Shown here piece after piece: positions 57,545 through 64,000 of a stretch of 64,000 nt of DNA. The DNA is from Candidula unifasciata (taxonomy: Eukaryota > Mollusca > Gastropoda > Stylommatophora > Geomitridae), in the NCBI GenBank assembly GCA_905116865.2, contig CAJHNH020000238.1:105788-169787 (forward strand). Reading direction: 5' to 3'. A model generated the notes under the pieces. The model saw only the letters and a list, made by a program, of their open reading frames with translations, searched no databases and was not told the origin of the DNA. The number at the start of each line of letters is the position of its first letter. Position 1 is the stretch's first letter. The position numbers were made by a program, and so were the translations under genes.

Positions 57545-57765
57545 AGGGTTTTGAGTTGAGTTGAGTGAAGAATTGACATCACAGCATTCGAAGCATTCCC
57601 ATATTTGCTTCGTCCTTATCTTCAGCAGCCAGCGCAGAGTTCCAATACTGATGGTACCGGTCACAATCTGGTTATATGTCCGTCTTGCCTTTACTCTGAG
57701 TATAGTGAGCCGGGCAGACCCTCTGGTTACATCAAGGTGCCTCATTCTCTCCAGGCCATAATAAT
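57545..57765 (-). mobile_element. LINE-A 3' end with CAACT tail
   Basis: The minus strand reads YYGLERMRHLDVTRGSARLT, LRVKARRTYNQIVTGTISIG and WECFECCDVNS, then CAACTCAACTCAAAACC. A GGTTTTGA stretch flanks both sides and may be a short target-site duplication. Confidence 0.82.
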
Positions 57766-57834
57766 CTTGTTTTGAAAGGTTTTGAAAAAGGTGAGAGCCC
57801 GAAACAGACATTAGAATGAGGCAGTCATCATTCT

Positions 57835-58060
57835 TCTGCCATGTTATGAGAAAATGGAAAATGTAACATGTTAGGACCGCTGGAAAGATCTGTGGAAGGA
57901 GGGATAGAGGAAGACAACGAGAGAAGATTCTTGACAGTCTTGTTGCATGGCATGGAGGTGTATCAGCACACAAACTGATACATGCTGCAGGAGATCGCGG
58001 ATTGTGGAAATGCATGATCGCCCATGTCCGTCAACAAGGCACCTGATGATGATGATAATG
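57835..58060 (+). mobile_element. RTE-type LINE 3' end with ATG-repeat tail
   Basis: FFCHVMRKWKM, then a stop, then GKICGRRDRGRQRERFLTVL and LHGMEVYQHTN. It ends ATGATGATGATAATG. This matches the family of 33600-33795 and 59500-59720. Confidence 0.75.
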
Positions 58061-58534
58061 TACTATTGTGTGTGCATATTAGATCATCATCTTGTGCCAC
58101 GCAGATAATTATGTGTGGCCATTAAGTAGGTAAACACAACAAAAACTGTGAACTGTAGAACGCCCGACAGAGGGTAAGGACAAGACTGACATAAATACAA
58201 ACTGCCAAACTCTTCCTCGGCGGAAACGAACAACAAACAACTGAAAGTTCAGCATAGAAGCAAAAAATATCTCATGGTGTTCAATCTCAAGCGATCAACA
58301 GAATCACAGATCAGGTCTCTGTTCTTGTAACACTCATGCCGTGCGGGCAACCTATCCAGGTTGCTGCCTTCCCTTTCAAAATAAAATTCTTTCCTGCACA
58401 GTCCGTGGCGACTGCACTAGCATGAGGCTGTAAATCCTCAGGATCAACAACTCCTCTGCCTACAACGCAATAGTGGTATAATAAAGGCAGCAATTAGCAG
58501 TTGGGCAGTTTAGCTTTCCCTTTTCTCTTATCCT

Positions 58535-58900
58535 CAACATCGTCATTATGTAGCAGGTCCTTTGCAGAATGTTGCTCTCATCACAGTCTGCCAGTTCTCC
58601 CGCCTCATTAAGTTCATTCTCAAGGATTCACTTATATCCTGAGTCCATCTTCGTGTCGGCCTCTGCTCCTCCTCCCTGGTACCATGGCTTCTGCTATAAT
58701 TTTTTTACAGTCCGTCTTGGCGCTTGACATGACAAAAATATTTCAGCTTCCGAGACAGGATGCTGTTTATTAGCCAATCTTCCTTAATGTTCAGATCTTT
58801 CAAGATGTCAGTATTGATCTTCTTTGCTGGCGCTTAACCAAAGACTTTTAAAAGGCTGTTCAATCTTTGCATTGCTATGGCCATCATCCTTTTCATTTCT
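58535..58900 (-). mobile_element. RTE-type LINE 3' end
   Basis: On the plus strand GTAGCAGGTCCTTTGCAGAA, GTTGCTCTCATCACAGTCTG and CTCCTCCTCCCTGGTACCAT. The minus strand gives a decayed MVPGRRSRGR-like segment followed by FCKGPAT. A second short piece lies at 58985-59095. Confidence 0.65.
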
Positions 58901-59399
58901 GTTGTTATCTCAACAAGTTTGACAAACGACACTAAGTCTTTGATTTTATTCCTGCACATAACATGTCCAACAATATGTAGACTCATCCCTCAATAGGTCC
59001 TATACAGAACGTCGCTCTCATCAATGCAAGTATCTTATTCTCAAGCCAACTCTCCACCCCTATGCGCTTTTATAGTCAATGCCTCTCTTTAAAGTTGAGT
59101 CGCTCTGGAAGGAAAGACTATTTTTGAGAGAGGAAACAAAACTCCAGCTTCTTTCGGGTTTAAATACACACGACCTTGGGATCTGCAGGCGAGTAACACA
59201 ACGGCGGTTCCTTATTACACCGGTATTAGATTCAAAATGGCAAACTACTAAATGTGAAATAGTCTCAGGGGGAAAAACACATACAGCCATTATGTAAGTG
59301 CTTTAGTTGATGTGCGAAGTGTCTGCCGTGCGTTGTCTGTACTGCTCAAGAACTTTCTGGAATCTCGCTAGCTTCTACCAAGCAAACAGGCGTTTTTTT

Positions 59400-59502
59400 T
59401 CATTATCATCATTATCATCATTATCATCATTATCATCATCATCATCATTATCATCATTATCATCATCATCATCATCATTATCATCGTCGTCATCATCATC
59501 AC
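59400..59502. repeat. (ATC)n microsatellite
   Basis: ATC/ATT repeat. On the minus strand it is the extended GAT-type tail of the LINE fragment at 59500-59720. Confidence 0.95.
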
Positions 59503-59720
59503 CAACAAGTACCTTCCCAACTGTTGTAGGCTATCATCTTCTCCGCCTTCTACGATCTTTACCAGCACATATCAATTCGTGTGTTGACACCCCTCCATGA
59601 ATTTCAAAAATGCTGTCAAGAATGTTTTCGCGTTGTCTTCCTGTCTCTTTTTTCACCACAGATTTATCCAGTGGTCACAACATGTTCCAGTGTATTCCTT
59701 CTCATGACTACATAGTTGTG
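59500..59720 (-). mobile_element. RTE-type LINE 3' end feeding the ATC microsatellite
   Basis: The minus strand has KKRQEDNAKTFLTAFLKFME-type coding, then CQHTN and the end LQQLGRYLLVMMM. The ATG/GAT repeat continues into 59400-59502. Confidence 0.65.
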
Positions 59721-60104
59721 ACTGTCTCTTTCTGATGTGTGTGACAAGTTGTCGTGGAGCCTTCCTCTCTTTCAAAACATCTGGGTTGCTTTTATTGGCT
59801 GTTCAATAAATTCGATGAATTCTTCTGTAAAACCCCATTTCGGAGGCCTCAAGAAACGGCTTGGCTTGTTTATTAACGTACGCAGTATTACCATCAATTA
59901 CGTGACCTGGGATAGTAAAGCCTGGTCAAGCAAGTCTGTGTTGTCTTCGAGATCAAGGTCAGAGATGGTATAACCAACTTCTCATTGGCTTCGTCAGAAA
60001 AAGTATCATGGAGTGGCTGCTGCATCCTAGGACTAAGCACGCATGGGAATGCCGAATATGCAGGCACGTCAATCATAAGAAAATAACACCATCGAAGCTC
60101 ACCT

Positions 60105-60553
60105 GACGATAGCTTCTTCGAAGTCGGAGTGCGTCTGCCTGGGAAGCAGGGAACCAAAAGCCTGCATACAAATAATTCAGATCTGTATAACGGATGTGCA
60201 TGGTTTAGACATGTATGCAGAATCGGAGAAAATCGGCCACCATGCCAGGCATTAAAGGCTAAGAACCAGGAAACGAGACTTCCGGTGCGACTCAGGGTTC
60301 GCTGGGAAGACAACATCCGACAGTCCCTGACTGACAGAGGACTGGAATGGAACAAAGCCAGAAAGAACATCTCTGATAGAGACGTCTGATAAACCTTTAC
60401 ACTACAAGGCAGAAGAGGCGCGACTAAGTAAGCAAGTATAAGAGATGTACATGCAATACAGGTTCTGGAACAGGACTATAGTCCACAGGTGGAGGAACAA
60501 CCACAACTTATAGCCGCAGTTTACAGCAGATGAACGCGAAGAAGAAGAGTGAT
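60105..60553 (+). mobile_element. SINE-C copy split by a LINE fragment
   Basis: The left part at 60105-60202 has TTCGAAGTCGGAGTGCGTCT, GCCTGCATACAAATAATTCA and CTGTATAACGGATGTGCATG. The right part at 60444-60553 has GATGTACATGCAATACAGGT, GACTATAGTCCACAGGTGGA and GCAGATGAACGCGAAGAAGA. Together they make one SINE-C with its GAA tail. Confidence 0.85.
60203..60443 (+). mobile_element. RTE-type LINE 3' end inserted in SINE-C
   Basis: It encodes FRHVCRIGENRPPCQALKAK, LRVRWEDNIRQSLTDRGLEW and NKARKNISDRDV, stop, then AAGTAAGCAAGTATAAG. GATGTGCATG (60193-60202) and GATGTACATG (60444-60453) flank it, 9 of 10 matching. Confidence 0.88.
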
Positions 60554-60559
60554 CTCCGT

Positions 60560-61210
60560 CTTCTTTTAATAAACAGCACTTTTATTAATCAATTATTTAA
60601 TTATTCCGTCTACCTAGTAAGGTTATCCTGACACACACAAGTACACAAGAACAAAGAAACTACGGCGGCCATCGCTTTTTCTTATCTCTAAAATATAAAA
60701 GTTCACTCGCTAGCAATGCTGGTACACAAAGAAGGAGGTTGATACGTCTATTTAATTAAACTCTTCAACTGGCCTACTTTTTTTAAAGTCACAATTCTTT
60801 GACGTCTTTGTGTTGCTAAATGGAAGATCTCGGTGATTAGGGAAAAAACTCACATAATTGTGTGATATGGAAAAAGAAGCTCTATATATTGGAAGTGTAG
60901 TCCTGATAGGTTGAACAGGATATTTTTGTTTAAATTACTATTATTATTACTACTGCATTATTGCTTATTATTGCTTAATGTCTTAATGTGTTCTCCACAG
61001 CTGAGGGTAGCTACAGTGAATATGTGTTTCCATCGCTTTGTTTGGGGGATATTACGGGATAATTTAGCGATCTATTCTCCGGTGGGCATTCTTGTACCAT
61101 TCATTGTCTGAAAGCTATGACAGCTGTCATGTTTTTATAAACGGCCAGTAGCGGACAGGAACTTAGTTACGCCGAGTAATCATCAATGCGAAAATTACTT
61201 CGAAGATTGC
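60560..61210. other. non-coding stretch, nothing recognised
   Basis: AT-rich ordinary sequence with no identifiable repeat or gene. Confidence 0.4.
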
Positions 61211-61214
61211 ACAG

Positions 61215-61790
61215 ATATTATTTCCGATCAATATGGCGGTTAGGTAGGTTTACTGTTTTTAGTCTTGGCAAGTTTCGGTTTCGGACAATAGTTGGCTGTT
61301 GTATTTTCTACCCTTCGTAGAGTGAAAGAATATAGTTCCGTCGCCCGGCTACTGAACTGAGTGCATGACCCGACACAGTGATATGTGGATTTTATATGGA
61401 ATATTTTTTGACTGTACCTAACGTAGTGTGTCTTGTCAACTGCAGATTCAGAAAATGGCGTGTGGCCTGAGAACTTGTGGTGCCTTATGCGATTATTGGC
61501 GTATGCAACTACTGATATGTTGTAACTGCTGGGTCCATCGACGACGAACTGTATTTCTATTACCGGACTGTTTGTGTTAACACTTCTGACTGTTGCCTCA
61601 TGCATTTTGTGTACGCTGTTGGGTTTGCGAAGACTGCAGACTGTGTAAAAAAAATGTTTCCCACCACATCTGACAGTGATGGATGTTCTGTGTGGTTTTC
61701 GCTGGTGCAGGGACAGAGCAGCTAAAGTGTGGCCCGTTTGCTGTGAAGTTTAAACTGCAATTACATAATTATTATCTGACTAGCTGGTGC
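61215..61790 (+). repeat. dispersed repeat E, longest copy
   Basis: Landmarks ATATGGCGGTTAGGTAGG, AGTTCCGTCGCCCGGCTACT, TGCAGATTCAGAAAATGGCG and TGGTTTTCGCTGGTGCAGGG line up with 21975-22445, with an extra segment before the last landmark. Confidence 0.8.
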
Positions 61791-62271
61791 TCATAGACTA
61801 AAACTGTCACTATCACTGTCAGTACTGCCTGTTTACCAATTTTTAGGGCCGTGTAGACTGAGAGGTCTTGAGTCTGAGGATTGTGCGGGTTAGGATGTTT
61901 AATTCTGACAGAAAAACTTTATCAGCTTACCGGGAGTTTAGTGAAAACATGTGTAAAAACGTGTAAAAAATATAAATGATGTATCGTTGGCCACTAGCAA
62001 TAGGACTATATGTTAATGAAAACTAATTCGAGCCGCGAAACAACAAATCCACGCGGGAGCCGCCTATCGTGACACCAGCCAGAACAGAATAGGAGTTGTC
62101 AGCCTTAAAACATTTGGAGACATACATAGGAGTGGATCGGAGCACTTATGGTCATGTCCAATGTGCGATGACGATGATCTCCAAAATTAACAATGAACAA
62201 TGACAACATGACAGTCCTATCAAGGCAACCATCATACCCAGTACTTATTGTGGTTGCTTAACCAAACACTT

Positions 62272-62480
62272 CTTCTTCTTCTTCTCTTCCACCACTTACA
62301 TCAGCGAGGGGGGATGTAAGGATCGTTTGTGCGCTTTTTCAAATGCATTGTACAAGTTGGTGCTCATTTCTGCTAGGTTGCTCCTGATGGTGTCGCTCCA
62401 TCTCTTGCGTGGTCTTCCCCTTGCTCTGTGTTCATTATATTTCTTCAGCGTGGCTCTCTGTGGCAGCTGGTACTAGGGAT
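62272..62480 (-). mobile_element. RTE-type LINE 3' end with GAA tail
   Basis: The minus strand encodes QRATLKKYNEHRARGRPRKR, WSDTIRSNLAEMSTNLYNAF and EKAHKRSLHPPSLM. It ends GAAGAGAAGAAGAAGAAG at 62294-62272. It is the same family as 12510-12763 and 44100-44570. Confidence 0.85.
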
Positions 62481-62973
62481 TTCTTTTTAGGTGGCCAAAT
62501 ACGGACTGTAGATAAGAGCTTTCTAAATGTCGCAACACGTTAGTATGTTTACTACAGTGTGAAGCTGTATCCCGGGAACGTAACGCTTATATATGTCCGC
62601 TTCTCTTCAAAAATATATTTTATTCACAGGCTATATAAAACATTGTAAATCAAAAATTACCACCCAGACACAAAAATGTTTCGGAATATTTTTTCCACAT
62701 TGCATTGTCATCTACAAAGCATGTATGCAAAACGTTAGCACAATAGTTTATCGGGAAATAGTAAAAAAATCAGATGCAAAGTCACGCTCAGAAAAACACA
62801 ACAAACCAAAATTAATAAAAGCTTATAAAAAGTGGTTCGTTTAACTTTAGCGGACTGAATTAAAGTTTTACAATATGTTTGTTTAAAAAAAAAACATGTT
62901 GCCAATATGGCAAATGTTGAAAGCTCTTCTCTAGGTGGTCAGCAATGGCTACATAATTCGTTACTGTGTTATT

Positions 62974-63252
62974 GGTAAGTAAAAGTTAAAAAAGGACCCT
63001 TTTCTATGCCTTCAGGTGTATTGGGCATAAAGGGCTAGATCTATATTTTATAGATCAATCGGCTCTTGTTGGGGGGTGTCAGCACCACGCTGGCTGCCTT
63101 TACTTCCCAGGACTGCATCTGGTACCCCCTCAAGAGTGGATCGACCTAGGAGTCAGGATCATTTTTGAAGAAAGTCCGGCTTCATCAGGACTCGAACCCA
63201 TGACCTTCCAATTCGCAGATGAGCACCTAGCAGCTACAACACGGCGACTGCC
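62974..63252 (-). mobile_element. SINE-A copy, nearly full length
   Basis: Read on the minus strand: CAGTCGCCGTGTTGTAGCTG, B box GGGTTCGAGTCCTGATG, TAGGTCGATCCACTCTTGAG, GCAGTCCTGGGAAGTAAAGG and a tail near GGGTCCTTTTTTAACTTTTA. CTGTGTTATT on the left and CTGTATTATT on the right are a likely target-site duplication. Confidence 0.87.
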
Positions 63253-63345
63253 TCTGTATTATTACTCTAGCCGTATCTGGGATGGAGACGGGACCATCTA
63301 TGTGCTAGTTGTGTGCAAGCTAAGTATACGTAAGGAAACAAAATC

Positions 63346-63635
63346 GATGCTTTATTAATATCCTACCCCAGATGATGTCACAGGACAGTCAAACATTTTA
63401 GAGGGTGGTAAGACTGGATTTCCCGGCTTTCTAATGCTTTTAACGACCCCAAAACATCTACAACAAGTCATAACCCCAACCCATCTACATCCTACGAAAG
63501 AGTGCAGCCTAGGCCCACGACTACATTCAACCTAGGTCCCACGACTGCATGCAGCCTATCTACCACCCCCTGAAATATTAGACTGTCCCGTGACCTGTGA
63601 ATTTCCCGTTTGGGGTAGGATATTAATAAAGCACC
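63346..63635 (+). mobile_element. MITE copy 4 (8-bp target-site duplication, best inverted ends)
   Basis: Ends GCTTTATTAATATCCTACCC and GGGTAGGATATTAATAAAGC are perfect inverted repeats. Flanks ACAAAATC (63338-63345) and AAAAAATC (63636-63643) match at 7 of 8. The interior has two copies of the GTCCCACGACTGCATGCAGC unit and a nested inverted pair. Confidence 0.93.
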
Positions 63636-63643
63636 AAAAAATC

Positions 63644-64000
63644 AAAACATAAACTCATCCCTGTATTACTTAAAAGACAGCTAATTTTAGAAAACTTCTT
63701 TAAGCATTATTTCCTATCCACTATTACGTAATGACACATGTAATTCCTCATTGGGTTCCGTATTTCGTTATTCTCCTTCCTATATTTAACGATTACACAA
63801 ATTCAACAATAGTCATTCGATCTTTATGTAGGTGCGTGTGTACTTAATTCCCGAAAACATACATCAAAACATTCCGATGAATGGATACTCGAACGATCCG
63901 TAGATCCGTGGCCTTGTGAGTCAGCATGTAAATACGGTTAATTAATTAACAATTAGCAGTTACCTTGAAACATTTGGTATAAGTTCGGTAACTAACACGG
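63644..64000. other. non-coding stretch, nothing recognised
   Basis: AT-rich end of the window with no identifiable feature. Confidence 0.4.

Noticed and set aside
62593..62844. 83-aa lysine-rich open frame at the right end
   Set aside because: AT-rich, with no domain recognised and no splice or promoter support. It is more likely a chance frame.

Overview
The window is a piece of a repeat-rich animal nuclear genome. It has long introns with GT-AG splice sites, many 5'-truncated non-LTR retrotransposons (LINEs), tRNA-derived SINEs, MITEs and very long microsatellites. The repeat style suggests a lophotrochozoan, most likely a mollusc and perhaps a gastropod. That is an inference from style only; no sequence comparison could be run.

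One host gene is convincing. It is a complete Pur-alpha-like gene on the minus strand, coding from 26858 down to 2840 in eight coding exons (26810-26858, 17430-17444, 16020-16129, 12930-13032, 9505-9623, 7043-7163, 4191-4297, 2840-2953). All splice phases agree and the product is 245 aa with three PUR repeats. Exon 2 is a 15-nt microexon beside a 330-bp GAAA/TTTC tract. Each PUR repeat is split over two exons. A second host gene is only glimpsed on the plus strand: coding-like exons at 35695-35818, 36866-36985 and 39659-39780, and a last exon at 50140-50387 that encodes a six-cysteine PAN/apple-like domain. The phases do not all join, so exons are missing or more than one gene is present.

Most of the rest is mobile DNA. 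A 4.0-kb LINE with endonuclease, RT and RNase H regions (17909-21937, minus) lies in Pur-alpha intron 1, flanked by a perfect 12-bp target-site duplication; it is dead. A second RNase H LINE family (here LINE-A) has a partial copy at 27.0-29.1 kb, a younger copy inserted inside it, and many short 3' ends. RTE-type LINE fragments are the commonest class (for example 42560-44040, 46020-47345, 53690-54195). SINE-A (tRNA head, about 280 bp), SINE-B (tRNA head, 3' end resembling LINE-A) and SINE-C (GAA tail) each occur in four or more copies. A 270-290 bp MITE family has four copies, each with an 8-bp target-site duplication.

Layout: 0-27 kb, Pur-alpha gene with repeat-filled introns; 27-35 kb, nested LINE-A, SINEs and microsatellites; 35-40 kb, MITEs, candidate exons, a 43-bp minisatellite and about 1 kb of AAG/AGT repeat; 40-50 kb, RTE fragments, a large inverted repeat and six telomere-type hexamers; 50-64 kb, the PAN exon, nested SINE/LINE insertions, and long GTTA/GTCA and ACAG arrays. 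I found no rRNA gene, functional tRNA gene, CRISPR array or bacterial-type operon. I also saw nothing that amounts to an undescribed multi-gene system; the most interesting signals are structural.
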